From positions 360,343 through 424,342 of the forward strand of contig NZ_FNCB01000001.1 in NCBI RefSeq assembly GCF_900100855.1: a stretch of 64,000 bases of DNA, read 5' to 3'. Numbering within the stretch: position 1 is the stretch's first letter; each line of letters begins with the position of its first letter. This document shows, in pieces, positions 36,566 through 45,251 of the stretch. Both the position numbers and the translations under genes were made by a program. Source of the DNA: Idiomarina zobellii. GTDB taxonomy: Bacteria; Pseudomonadota; Gammaproteobacteria; Enterobacterales; Alteromonadaceae. The notes beneath the pieces were generated by a model. That model was given only the letters and a program-made list of their open reading frames with translations. It was not told the DNA's origin and made no database searches.

Positions 36566-37696
36566 TTATCCTTTTATGAGTTGCGGTACCGCGATAACCC
36601 GCTGGTCATCACCCACCTGACGGCGGTCCGTTACCTTAAAACGTACCGCTTTATCCAAACTTTTTGGTTCTTCAATATCAAATAGCGAACGTGCCGCATC
36701 ACCCAATAACTGCCCCGAAGAGTACATCATAAGGCGATCGCAATAACCGTTTTCTATCAGCGCAGCTGCCAACGAAGCACCACACTCAGTCCAAACTTGA
36801 TTCACTTCCCGTTTAGCCAGCTCAGTCATCAAAGCGCTCAGATCAACTTTTCCGCTGTCTGCTTTATCAATTATAACCTCGTGGCAATGGGCATGGCGGC
36901 TCGGTTTTCCCGGCTCGCATCTGACTAACCATACCGGTGCGGATGATTCAAAGATTTTAGCATCATCAGTCACTCGGTTTTGGCTGTCGATAATAATACG
37001 TATGGGCTGTTTTAACGGTTCAGGCAGGGTCCGTGTTTTCGGCCACTGGCTTTCACGAACGGTCAGCATAGGGTCGTCCTTCAAAACAGTATCGGCACCA
37101 GTAAGAATAGCGTCTGACTGCGCCCGCCAATACTGTACATCAGACCGGGCATGAGGACCGGTTATCCATTGGCTTCGGCCATCAGACAGCGCAGTTTTCC
37201 CATCCAGTGACGACGCCATTTTAACGGTCACAAACGGACGTTGATGCCGCATTCTCGACAAGAAACCTGGATTCAGCTGTTCCGCTGACTTTTCCAAAAC
37301 GCCCACCAAAACGTCAATATCTGCTTCATGCAAGCGCTTGATACCGTTACCGCTGACTCGTGGGTTAGGATCGTGCATGGCAACAACAACCCGGGCAACG
37401 CCCGCATCAACCAGTGCATCTGCACAGGGCGGAGTGCGCCCCATATGGCTACAGGGCTCTAAAGTCACATAGGCGGTTGCACCTTGCGCTTCGGCACCTG
37501 CTTGCTTTAAGGCATGAATTTCCGCATGAGGTTCGCCTGCCTGCTGATGCCAGCCTTCACCAATAATTGTATCGTTCTTACTGATGACGCAACCAACCGC
37601 AGGGTTCGGACGTGTTGTCATGATACCGCGGCGCGCAAGTTCTATCGCACGGTGCATCATTTCATGATCAGTTTTTAACTGTGACGGCTTAATCAT
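36566..37696 (-). CDS. ribD: Bifunctional riboflavin biosynthesis protein RibD
   Basis: This 376-residue fusion has an N-terminal pyrimidine deaminase (zinc ligands H57, C82 and C91; E59 in PHAEIHAL) and a C-terminal reductase domain from about residue 155 ([35 protein letters not shown]). It performs the second and third steps on the GTP branch. It overlaps nrdR by eight bases upstream. No ribE follows, unlike in many relatives. Confidence 0.95.
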   Translation of the reverse strand: MIKPSQLKTDHEMMHRAIELARRGIMTTRPNPAVGCVISKNDTIIGEGWHQQAGEPHAEIHALKQAGAEAQGATAYVTLEPCSHMGRTPPCADALVDAGVARVVVAMHDPNPRVSGNGIKRLHEADIDVLVGVLEKSAEQLNPGFLSRMRHQRPFVTVKMASSLDGKTALSDGRSQWITGPHARSDVQYWRAQSDAILTGADTVLKDDPMLTVRESQWPKTRTLPEPLKQPIRIIIDSQNRVTDDAKIFESSAPVWLVRCEPGKPSRHAHCHEVIIDKADSGKVDLSALMTELAKREVNQVWTECGASLAAALIENGYCDRLMMYSSGQLLGDAARSLFDIEEPKSLDKAVRFKVTDRRQVGDDQRVIAVPQLIKG

Positions 37697-38138
37697 TCAG
37701 ACGAGCGATTTCTTCGCCAAACTCTCGAATATCTTCGAACGAACGGTAAACAGACGCAAACCTGACATAGGCCACTTTATCGATTTGCTTAAGGTTTTCC
37801 ATAACTAACCCACCAATGAAGTTGCTGGTAATTTCGCGCTCGCCGGTCGCTCTGATACTCGATTTAATTTTATTGATAGCCTGTTCCATAAGCTCCAGAC
37901 TGACTGGGCGCTTTTCGAGTGCTCTTAACAGGCCATTACGGAGCTTATCTTCATTGAACGGTTCTCTCGAGCCATCGGTTTTAATAACCCGCGGCATAAT
38001 GAGCTCAGCCGTTTCAAAGGTCGTAAAGCGCTCCTTGCAATGATTACACTCACGCCGGCGACGCACCGAGGCGCCATCCGCAACTAAGCGCGAATCAATA
38101 ACCTTGGTGTCTTGTGTGCCACAAAATGGACAATGCAT
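37689..38138 (-). CDS. nrdR: Transcriptional repressor NrdR
   Basis: This 149-residue repressor of ribonucleotide reductase genes has an N-terminal zinc ribbon (C3, C6, C31, C34; [17 protein letters not shown]) and an ATP-cone domain (about residues 48-138). It senses ATP/dATP. The gene is commonly adjacent to ribD, as here, with an eight-base overlap. It starts 51 bases after the glyA stop on the same strand. Confidence 0.96.
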   Translation of the reverse strand: MHCPFCGTQDTKVIDSRLVADGASVRRRRECNHCKERFTTFETAELIMPRVIKTDGSREPFNEDKLRNGLLRALEKRPVSLELMEQAINKIKSSIRATGEREITSNFIGGLVMENLKQIDKVAYVRFASVYRSFEDIREFGEEIARLND

Positions 38139-38189
38139 TGCCTGACTCCTTTAAGTGCGCTTTACGACTCGTTTAACGACAGTGCGTAA

Positions 38190-39446
38190 TTATCCGTATA
38201 CCGGAAAGTTAGCGCACAACGCTTTTACTTGTTCACGCACTTCTGCAATTTTGCTTTCGTTAGAAATATCGTCCAAAACATCGCAAATCCAGTTGGCTAC
38301 CTGCTCAGCTTCCGCTTCTTTAAAGCCACGGCGAGTAATTGCCGGTGTACCTAAACGCAAGCCAGAAGTCACAAAAGGTGAACGTGGGTCATTCGGAACC
38401 GCATTCTTATTAACCGTAATAAATGCATCGCCTAAAGCCGCATCGGCGTCTTTACCCGTAATGTCTTTGTCAATTAGGTCAACCAGGAATAAATGGTTCT
38501 GCGTGCCGTTAGAAACAATCTTATAGCCACGAGACTGCATTGCTTTGACCATTACGTTCGCATTTTTTAACACTTGTTGTTGGTACGCTTTAAATTCAGG
38601 CTGTAAGGCTTCCTGGAATGCGACCGCTTTACCAGCAATAACATGACATAAAGGGCCACCCTGGTTACCCGGGAATACGGCACTGTTCAGCTTCTTGTGC
38701 AGTTTCTCATCGTCACTACCTGAAATGATCAAGCCACCACGCGGACCCGCAAGAGTTTTGTGCGTGGTCGTTGTAACAACATGCGCATAAGGCACAGGGT
38801 TTGGATATTCACCCGCAGCAATTAAGCCCGCTACATGCGCCATATCGACCATTAAATAAGCGTCTACTTTATCGGCAATTTCACGGAATTTTTTCCAGTC
38901 AACAATACCAGAGTATGCTGAGAAACCAGCAACAATCACTTTCGGCTTATGTTCTTGCGCCAGCTTTTCAACTTCGGCGTAGTCTATTTCGCCAGTGCTT
39001 TCATCCAGACCGTAAGACACTGCGTTGTACAATTTACCGGAGAAGTTAACACCAGAGCCGTGAGTTAAGTGGCCACCGTGAGCCAGGCTCATGCCTAAGA
39101 AAGTGTCACCCGCCTCCATTAATGCCATAAAAGCCGCAGTGTTTGCTTGTGAACCAGAATGCGGTTGCACGTTTGCGTATTTTGCACCGAATAACTCTTT
39201 TGCACGCTCAATAGCCAAGTCTTCGACTTTATCGACAAACTCACAGCCACCATAATAACGCTTGTGCGGATAGCCTTCTGCGTACTTATTTGTCAGCTGA
39301 GACCCTTGCGCTTGCATGACTCGCGGACTGGTGTAGTTTTCAGATGCTATCAGTTCAATGTGTTGTTCCTGACGCTCAACTTCGCCTTGCATCGCTTGCC
39401 ATAAGTCCGCATCAAAGTCGGCAATGTTCATCTCAGATTTCAGCAT
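38190..39446 (-). CDS. glyA: Serine hydroxymethyltransferase
   Basis: This protein has 418 residues from the ATG at 39446, which gives [12 protein letters not shown] as in E. coli GlyA (MLKREMNIADYD, 417 residues) and has GGAGAG seven bases upstream. The reading from 39464 is rejected. The PLP lysine is K230 in [14 protein letters not shown]. It interconverts serine and glycine with tetrahydrofolate and supplies one-carbon units. It precedes nrdR-ribD-ribB on the same strand; the glyA-nrdR link is common in proteobacteria. Confidence 0.97.
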   Translation of the reverse strand: MLKSEMNIADFDADLWQAMQGEVERQEQHIELIASENYTSPRVMQAQGSQLTNKYAEGYPHKRYYGGCEFVDKVEDLAIERAKELFGAKYANVQPHSGSQANTAAFMALMEAGDTFLGMSLAHGGHLTHGSGVNFSGKLYNAVSYGLDESTGEIDYAEVEKLAQEHKPKVIVAGFSAYSGIVDWKKFREIADKVDAYLMVDMAHVAGLIAAGEYPNPVPYAHVVTTTTHKTLAGPRGGLIISGSDDEKLHKKLNSAVFPGNQGGPLCHVIAGKAVAFQEALQPEFKAYQQQVLKNANVMVKAMQSRGYKIVSNGTQNHLFLVDLIDKDITGKDADAALGDAFITVNKNAVPNDPRSPFVTSGLRLGTPAITRRGFKEAEAEQVANWICDVLDDISNESKIAEVREQVKALCANFPVYG

Positions 39447-39605
39447 TACAGCTCTCCAAATCATTAAATGGTCTTAATTTGTCGGGTATTTTACCTTAAA
39501 ACACAAATGAGTGCCTAGTTCAGCGCAACAAAGTTTGGGGATGTTCGTAAATAACAGTAAACTATGCAGTAACTTTTTTGTTGATAGGAAGGATTTTACG
39601 TCGCT

Positions 39606-41270
39606 ATGGCGCAATATATCTATTCAATGTCTCAGGTGAGCAAAGTTGTTCCGCCTAAGAAGACCATATTAAAAGACATTTCTTTGTCATTTTTCCCGGG
39701 TGCCAAAATTGGCGTTTTAGGTTTAAACGGCGCCGGTAAGTCAACCTTACTTCGTATTATGGCCGGGGTTGATAAAGAGTATGAAGGTGAAGCTCGCGCT
39801 TTATCGGGAACTCAAATTGGCTACCTGCCTCAGGAGCCAGAGCTGGACGAAAATAAAACGGTGAAAGAAACCGTTGAAGAAGCGGTGGCGGACGTTAAAG
39901 AGGCCTTCGCTAAGCTCGATGAAATTTACGCGGCTTACGCTGACGAAAATGCTGACTTTGACGCCCTCTCAAAAGAGCAAGGCGAACTAGAAGCTTTACT
40001 ACAGGCAAAAGATGGTCACAACATCGACAATATTCTGGAGCGTGCAGCCGATGCACTGCGCTTACCTGAGTGGGATGCCAAAATAGGCAACTTGTCAGGT
40101 GGTGAACGCCGTCGTGTGGCTATCTGCCGCTTACTGTTATCGAAGCCCGATATGCTCCTTCTCGACGAACCGACAAACCATTTAGACGCTGAATCTGTTG
40201 CTTGGTTAGAACGCTTCCTGCACGATTACACGGGTACCGTCGTTGCCATTACCCACGATCGTTATTTCCTTGATAACGTTGCTGGTTGGATCCTTGAACT
40301 TGACCGGGGCTATGGTATTCCGTGGGAAGGTAACTACTCCTCTTGGCTGGAACAGAAAGAGAAACGTCTGGAGCAGGAAGAGCGTTCAGAAAAAGCTCGT
40401 CAGCGCACCATTAAACAAGAGCTTGAGTGGGTACGTACTAATCCGAAAGGCCGTCAGGCGAAAAGCAAAGCGCGTCTTAACCGCTTTGAAGAGCTGCAAA
40501 GTGGTGACTATCAGAAGCGCAACGAGACCAACGAGTTGTTTATTCCGCCAGGTCCTCGTTTGGGTGACAAAGTCATTGAAGTTAATGGTATTAGCAAAGC
40601 TTACGAGAAGCGCCAGCTTATCGATAACCTAAGCTTCAATGTTCCTAAAGGTGCCATTGTCGGTATTATTGGTCCTAACGGTGCGGGTAAATCCACCTTA
40701 TTCCGCATGATCAGCGGCGAAGAAAAGCCGGACAGCGGCTCTATCGAATTAGGTGAAACCGTGCAGCTGGCCAGTGTTGATCAGTTCCGTGACAGCATGG
40801 ACGACAGCAAGACTGTTTTTGAAGAAATTACCGACGGTAATGACATTCTTAAAATTGGTAACTTCGAGGTTAATGGTCGCGCCTATGTTGGCCGCTTTAA
40901 CTTCCGTGGTACCGACCAGCAAAAACGTATTGGCGAATTGTCTGGTGGTGAGCGTAATCGGGTGCATTTAGCGAAGCTGTTAAAAGCCGGCGGCAACGTA
41001 CTGTTGCTCGATGAGCCAACCAACGACTTAGACGTTGAAACCTTGCGCGCACTTGAGGAAGCCATTCTGGAATTCCCGGGATCCGTCATGGTTATCTCGC
41101 ACGACCGTTGGTTCCTTGACCGTATCGCTACCCATATTCTGGATTACCGTGATGAAGGCGAAGTGGTCTTCTACGAAGGTAACTACAGCGACTACGAAGC
41201 TTACATGAAAGAAAAATTCGGTGAGCAGGCAATGGAGCCACACCGTATTAAGTATAAGCCTATCGGCTAA
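39606..41270 (+). CDS. ettA: Energy-dependent translational throttle protein EttA
   Basis: This 554-residue ABC-F protein has two ATP-binding cassettes. Walker A sites are GLNGAGKST (about 38-46) and GPNGAGKST (about 357), each with an LSGGE signature, joined by the arm and linker region (about 240-320). EttA binds the ribosomal E site and gates the first peptide bond according to ATP/ADP level. GGAAGG before the ATG is a good ribosome-binding site. In E. coli it lies near radA-serB, as here. Confidence 0.95.
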   Translation: MAQYIYSMSQVSKVVPPKKTILKDISLSFFPGAKIGVLGLNGAGKSTLLRIMAGVDKEYEGEARALSGTQIGYLPQEPELDENKTVKETVEEAVADVKEAFAKLDEIYAAYADENADFDALSKEQGELEALLQAKDGHNIDNILERAADALRLPEWDAKIGNLSGGERRRVAICRLLLSKPDMLLLDEPTNHLDAESVAWLERFLHDYTGTVVAITHDRYFLDNVAGWILELDRGYGIPWEGNYSSWLEQKEKRLEQEERSEKARQRTIKQELEWVRTNPKGRQAKSKARLNRFEELQSGDYQKRNETNELFIPPGPRLGDKVIEVNGISKAYEKRQLIDNLSFNVPKGAIVGIIGPNGAGKSTLFRMISGEEKPDSGSIELGETVQLASVDQFRDSMDDSKTVFEEITDGNDILKIGNFEVNGRAYVGRFNFRGTDQQKRIGELSGGERNRVHLAKLLKAGGNVLLLDEPTNDLDVETLRALEEAILEFPGSVMVISHDRWFLDRIATHILDYRDEGEVVFYEGNYSDYEAYMKEKFGEQAMEPHRIKYKPIG

Positions 41271-41276
41271 CAGCCT

Positions 41277-42026
41277 TTATAAGGGGCGAGGCTGCCAGGC
41301 CACGCCCCTTTTATTGCAAATCCAGTCTGCATGCACCCCAAAGGTCTCCGCCAGGTTGGCTTTTGTCAGCACTTCAAATGGTTGTCCGTGACAAACCAAT
41401 TCACCCTTATCCAGTAAAATCAATTCATCACAATACTCAGCCGCCTGCGGAATATCGTGAATAGCCATGATCACTAACCTTCCCTGCTCGCTTTGTTTTT
41501 TCAGCAATTGTAAAACATTGAGCTGGTGATAAATATCCAGCGCATTGGTCGGTTCGTCGCAGAGTAAAAGCTCTGGTTCAGCGACTAACGCCCTGGCCAG
41601 TAGCACCCTTTGCAGCTCACCACGCGATAAACGCTGAATAGAATGTCCGTTAAACTCCGACAGATTAAGCGTTGCACACACGTTGTCGATACGCCGTTGC
41701 CGCTCTGAACGGGATATACGCCTTTTGAGCAGACCAATATCGATGATATCCGCCATCGTCATATCCCATTGGGGGATGTCATCTTGAGCCATGTATGACA
41801 GTGTATTAGCGCGCTCAGTGTCCTTCATAGCTGATAACAACTGTTGATTCCAGGAAAAACGTCCTGATGCAGGTTCAATGCCGGCTATCGCCTTAAGTAA
41901 CGAGCTTTTACCGGCACCATTAGGGCCTATTAGGCCCACCAATTTACCGCTGTCGATAGAGAGTGTAATGTTATTTAAGCGCGGGCGAGTCACACCTTTC
42001 AGGCTGCCATTTTCTATTGTTAGCAT
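41277..42026 (-). CDS. FecCD-type ABC uptake system, ATP-binding protein (BtuD/FecE-like)
   Basis: This 249-residue ATPase has Walker A GPNGAGKSS at 35-43, signature LSRGELQRVLLARAL and Walker B LLLCDEPTNALD. It pairs with the permease and binding-protein genes upstream (5-base gap). The group fits vitamin B12 (BtuD) and is shared with iron-siderophore and haem importers, so the substrate is open. Its last codons overlap the bidirectional terminator at 41281-41314, and its stop is seven bases from the ettA stop. Confidence 0.85.
   Translation of the reverse strand: MLTIENGSLKGVTRPRLNNITLSIDSGKLVGLIGPNGAGKSSLLKAIAGIEPASGRFSWNQQLLSAMKDTERANTLSYMAQDDIPQWDMTMADIIDIGLLKRRISRSERQRRIDNVCATLNLSEFNGHSIQRLSRGELQRVLLARALVAEPELLLCDEPTNALDIYHQLNVLQLLKKQSEQGRLVIMAIHDIPQAAEYCDELILLDKGELVCHGQPFEVLTKANLAETFGVHADWICNKRGVAWQPRPL
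41281..41314 (+). terminator. ettA terminator, overlapping the end of the ABC ATPase gene
   Basis: AAGGGGCG (41281-41288) pairs with CGCCCCTT (41303-41310), followed by TTATT. The stem begins 11 bases after the ettA stop and lies in the last codons of the convergent ATPase gene. It may act in both directions. Confidence 0.7.
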
Positions 42027-42031
42027 TGTGT

Positions 42032-43024
42032 CTACCTCACCGCCTGCCGAGATTTCTGTCTAACCAGTAAAGCAATAAGTAAAGGAGCCCCAATAACTGC
42101 CGCAACCACACCTAATGGCAGTTCCCGACCAACACTAATAAGGCGCACAAAAATATCGATAGAGAGCACCAGTACAGCTCCAGCCAAGGCGCTCATCGAC
42201 AGAACTTGTTTGGGGTGATTAAGCCCGACTAATCTCACCAGATGCGGTGCCAACAGCCCCACAAAACCAATAATTCCAACGCTGACTACGCTACTACCTG
42301 CCAGTAATGCAACGGCTATAAGTACTAAGTTACGCCTTGTCGGATAGCTATAACCCATGCTAACGACGGTTTCTTCGGAAAAGGTTAACGCCGTCAAAAA
42401 GCGAGACTGAGTTAACACCAATACTGCGCCGATTAAAGCAAAAGGCAGCATTAAATTCACATGTGACCAGCCCCGGTTTGCAAGGCTTCCAAGGGTCCAC
42501 TGGCTCCATTCCTGAAAAGCGAATGGGTTGGGCGCCAGGTACAGCAGCAATGCCATAATAGCTCCTGCCAAAGAGGAAATAGCCACACCGGCTAAAATGA
42601 CCCGGTTCACATCGGCATAATTTCCCGCCATTACCACCACGACAACGATAGCGGCTAAGCCGCCGGTCAATGCGATAAAGGGTAAAAGCCAGGAGAACGT
42701 TGGCAACAAACCAAAATAAAGCACAGCGACCGTCGTTAACGCAGCCCCGGATGAGACGCCAGTAAGTCCGGGCTCTGCGAGCGGATTTCTGAGCAAAAGC
42801 TGCATGGCAGCGCCAGCCAGTCCAAGCACCGCGCCATTGACTACTGCAAGAACCAGTCGTGGTAAACGAATATCAGCCAATATGGCCTGCTGATAAGCCG
42901 ATAATGCATCGGTTCGCCACCAGTCCCATAGCGTTAAGCCACTACTGCCTTGCGACAAATGCCACGCGGAGAGAGCGATAATCAAGAGAGTAAGCGCTAA
43001 CACCCATTTGACGATACTACTCAA
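42032..43024 (-). CDS. FecCD-type ABC uptake system, permease (BtuC-like)
   Basis: This is an integral membrane permease of about ten helices, with family segments LRLPRLVLAVVNGAVLGLAGAAMQLLLRNPLAEP and GFVGLLAPHLVRLVG split by hydrophobic stretches. I place the start at a TTG (43024) preceded by AGGAGAG at ideal spacing, giving 330 residues; E. coli BtuC has 326. The ATG at 43069 would add 15 residues and overlap the upstream gene more. The TTG overlaps the end of the binding-protein gene by eight bases. Confidence 0.85.
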   Translation of the reverse strand: MSSIVKWVLALTLLIIALSAWHLSQGSSGLTLWDWWRTDALSAYQQAILADIRLPRLVLAVVNGAVLGLAGAAMQLLLRNPLAEPGLTGVSSGAALTTVAVLYFGLLPTFSWLLPFIALTGGLAAIVVVVVMAGNYADVNRVILAGVAISSLAGAIMALLLYLAPNPFAFQEWSQWTLGSLANRGWSHVNLMLPFALIGAVLVLTQSRFLTALTFSEETVVSMGYSYPTRRNLVLIAVALLAGSSVVSVGIIGFVGLLAPHLVRLVGLNHPKQVLSMSALAGAVLVLSIDIFVRLISVGRELPLGVVAAVIGAPLLIALLVRQKSRQAVR

Positions 43025-43835
43025 TGTTTTCTCTCCTATGGCCAAGCGCTTCGACATAAGCATTCGCATTCACTACGGGGCAAGACGATGTCTCGTGAGG
43101 AATAAACTGAACTTTGTTTTGTTCCGATATCCACTTTCGCACCACAGGGTGATGTCGCCAAATATTAGCCAGTGCGAAGTCTGCCGTCGCCGCATCTTCA
43201 GTGAATCCTTCCATAATGACAATGCCAGGTCGCCAGGTTATTAACTGCTCGAGATCGACCGATACTAAGTCATAACCGGCCGTTGCTGCCAAGTTTTTCC
43301 AGCCCATTTTTTTGAATAGCGTGTCGGTCCAGCTCCCCTGACCCCAACTGTATTGATTAGGCATAATCACTATTGCAGACTGGCTCCCGGCTTGCGCAAT
43401 GAGAGAACGCTGTAATTCCGCTTTATGTTGCTCTACCTTTCTTGGATAACCCGTTTGGTTGGCCATAATACTCAACCACTGCTCATAAGCCTCCCAGTTT
43501 CTCGGTTGCGGCAGCACCACAACATCCACGTAACCTTTTAGCGCTTTAACCAGTCTGGGCTGGTTAAACTCCGTTGCGAAAACTTTTGTCGGTTTTAGCG
43601 CCAGTATGCTCTCCAGCGTTCCATTATGTCTTGCCACACCCGTCAACTCGTTTTCGTCATGCAGGCGCGTGATACCAACAAGCTCCTGTCGTTCACTCCA
43701 TCGTGCCAGAGCAATATCAATACATTGATTTAACGACACCCAGCGCTCACTTTCCTTTGCTTGAACAGGCGCTGTTAGTACCAAAACTGTTAGTACCCCA
43801 AAAAGTACAGCTATGGCTGTCAGTTTAAATGACAT
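43017..43835 (-). CDS. FecCD-type ABC uptake system, periplasmic binding protein (BtuF-like)
   Basis: From the ATG at 43835 this 272-residue protein begins with a signal peptide (MSFKLTAIAVLFGVLTVL, cleaved near APVQA). The longer reading adds 38 residues antisense-like in composition over the end of radA and is rejected. The mature protein has two lobes with WVSLNQCIDIAL and LESILALKPTKVFATEF, as in the BtuF/FepB family. The start overlaps the radA stop by 11 bases, placing the importer in the radA transcript. Cobalamin is the most likely ligand but is not proven. Confidence 0.82.
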   Translation of the reverse strand: MSFKLTAIAVLFGVLTVLVLTAPVQAKESERWVSLNQCIDIALARWSERQELVGITRLHDENELTGVARHNGTLESILALKPTKVFATEFNQPRLVKALKGYVDVVVLPQPRNWEAYEQWLSIMANQTGYPRKVEQHKAELQRSLIAQAGSQSAIVIMPNQYSWGQGSWTDTLFKKMGWKNLAATAGYDLVSVDLEQLITWRPGIVIMEGFTEDAATADFALANIWRHHPVVRKWISEQNKVQFIPHETSSCPVVNANAYVEALGHRRENIE

Positions 43836-45189
43836 CGAGTGCCTGCTGCAGATTTTTAACACCAATAATCTCCATGCCTTCCGGCGCCGTTTTAGGTTTA
43901 TTGGCAATAGGCACCACGGCTTTTTTGAAGCCATGCTTCGCCGCTTCATTTAATCGCTCCAGCCCGTTTGGCACAGGACGAATTTCGCCGGCTAAACCAA
44001 CTTCGCCGAAAGCAACTAACTCTCTCGGCAACGGGTCTCCTTTGAAACTCGACACAATGGCTAGCAACAAGGCTAAATCGGCTGAGGTTTCTGCCACTTT
44101 CACCCCACCAACCACGTTAACGAAAACATCTTGATCGGATACTTGTAAGCCGCCATGGCGATGCAAAACGGCGAGCAATAACGCCAAGCGAGTTGCTTCC
44201 AGACCTACGGCAACCCGACGTGGATTCGCCAGTGCGGAGTAATCGACTAGCGCCTGTATTTCCACGAGTAAAGGTCGGGTGCCCTCCCAAACCACCATGA
44301 CGACAGAGCCATTGCCTTGTTCTTCAGCACGTTGCAGGAATATCGCCGACGGATTCGACACCTCTTTTAAACCACCGCCTGTCATGGCAAAAACCCCAAG
44401 CTCATTCACTGCGCCAAAACGGTTCTTGGTGCCGCGCAAGGTCCGATAGCGAGAATCTGAGGAGCCATCTAAAATAACTGAACAGTCAATACAGTGCTCC
44501 AGTACTTTAGGGCCTGCCAGAGAGCCTTCTTTGGTCACGTGCCCGACCATAATAATGGCGACATTCTTTTGCTTTGCGTAACGCGTTAAGTAAGCTGCCG
44601 CTTCCCGCACCTGAGACACGCTGCCTGGCGCCGACTGAATGTCCGCCAAATGCATAACCTGTATTGAATCGATAACCATAATGGCAGGCTTTTCTTTGTC
44701 AGCCAGCTGGCAAATCGTTTCAACCGAGGTTTCCGACAGCATCCGTAATTTATCTGTCGGCAAGTTTAGGCGTTGCGCTCGCATAGCGACCTGTTGTAAT
44801 GATTCTTCCCCCGTCACGTACAACGCCGGCATTTTTTCTGCTAATTGACAAAGCGTTTGCAACAACAAGGTACTCTTACCAGCGCCGGGAGAGCCTCCAA
44901 TTAGAATAGCTGAGCCGGGCACGACGCCCCCACCCAGCACACGGTCGAACTCTTTAAAGCCTGAGCTAAAGCGCGGAACTTCCTGCAGGTCAACCTCGCT
45001 GAGCGTTTGCACTTTGCTTTCGGTCATACCGGCAAACCCCTGGCGGGCAACGACAGGTGAAGCCGACTTTGATGCCAGCCGAACTTCGGTTAAGGTATTC
45101 CATGCTTTACATTCTGTGCACTGTCCTAGCCAGCGCGGGAAGTCCGCGCCACAGTCGCTGCACACATATGCCATTTTTGCTTTTGCCAT
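43825..45189 (-). CDS. radA: DNA repair protein RadA
   Basis: This 454-residue branch-migration ATPase has an N-terminal zinc finger (C10, C13, C24, C27), a RecA-like core with Walker A GGSPGAGKSTLL and the KNRFG motif (RGTKNRFGAVNELGV), and a C-terminal Lon-protease-like domain. It extends RecA-made D-loops in recombinational repair. The length matches E. coli RadA (460). It is divergent from the PilZ gene. Confidence 0.97.
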   Translation of the reverse strand: MAKAKMAYVCSDCGADFPRWLGQCTECKAWNTLTEVRLASKSASPVVARQGFAGMTESKVQTLSEVDLQEVPRFSSGFKEFDRVLGGGVVPGSAILIGGSPGAGKSTLLLQTLCQLAEKMPALYVTGEESLQQVAMRAQRLNLPTDKLRMLSETSVETICQLADKEKPAIMVIDSIQVMHLADIQSAPGSVSQVREAAAYLTRYAKQKNVAIIMVGHVTKEGSLAGPKVLEHCIDCSVILDGSSDSRYRTLRGTKNRFGAVNELGVFAMTGGGLKEVSNPSAIFLQRAEEQGNGSVVMVVWEGTRPLLVEIQALVDYSALANPRRVAVGLEATRLALLLAVLHRHGGLQVSDQDVFVNVVGGVKVAETSADLALLLAIVSSFKGDPLPRELVAFGEVGLAGEIRPVPNGLERLNEAAKHGFKKAVVPIANKPKTAPEGMEIIGVKNLQQALDVI

Positions 45190-45251
45190 TAATCTGCTTC
45201 TCGTTTTAATATGAGGTAATATTCAAGAATAACGAATAAAAATGGATCTTG

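Noticed and set aside
35439..38189. FMN riboswitch in the rib region
   Set aside because: The 51-base gap before nrdR and the gene junctions are too short, and no conserved FMN-box sequence was seen.
41277..43835. Cobalamin riboswitch for the ABC importer
   Set aside because: The importer start lies inside radA and no B12-box-like sequence was found upstream.
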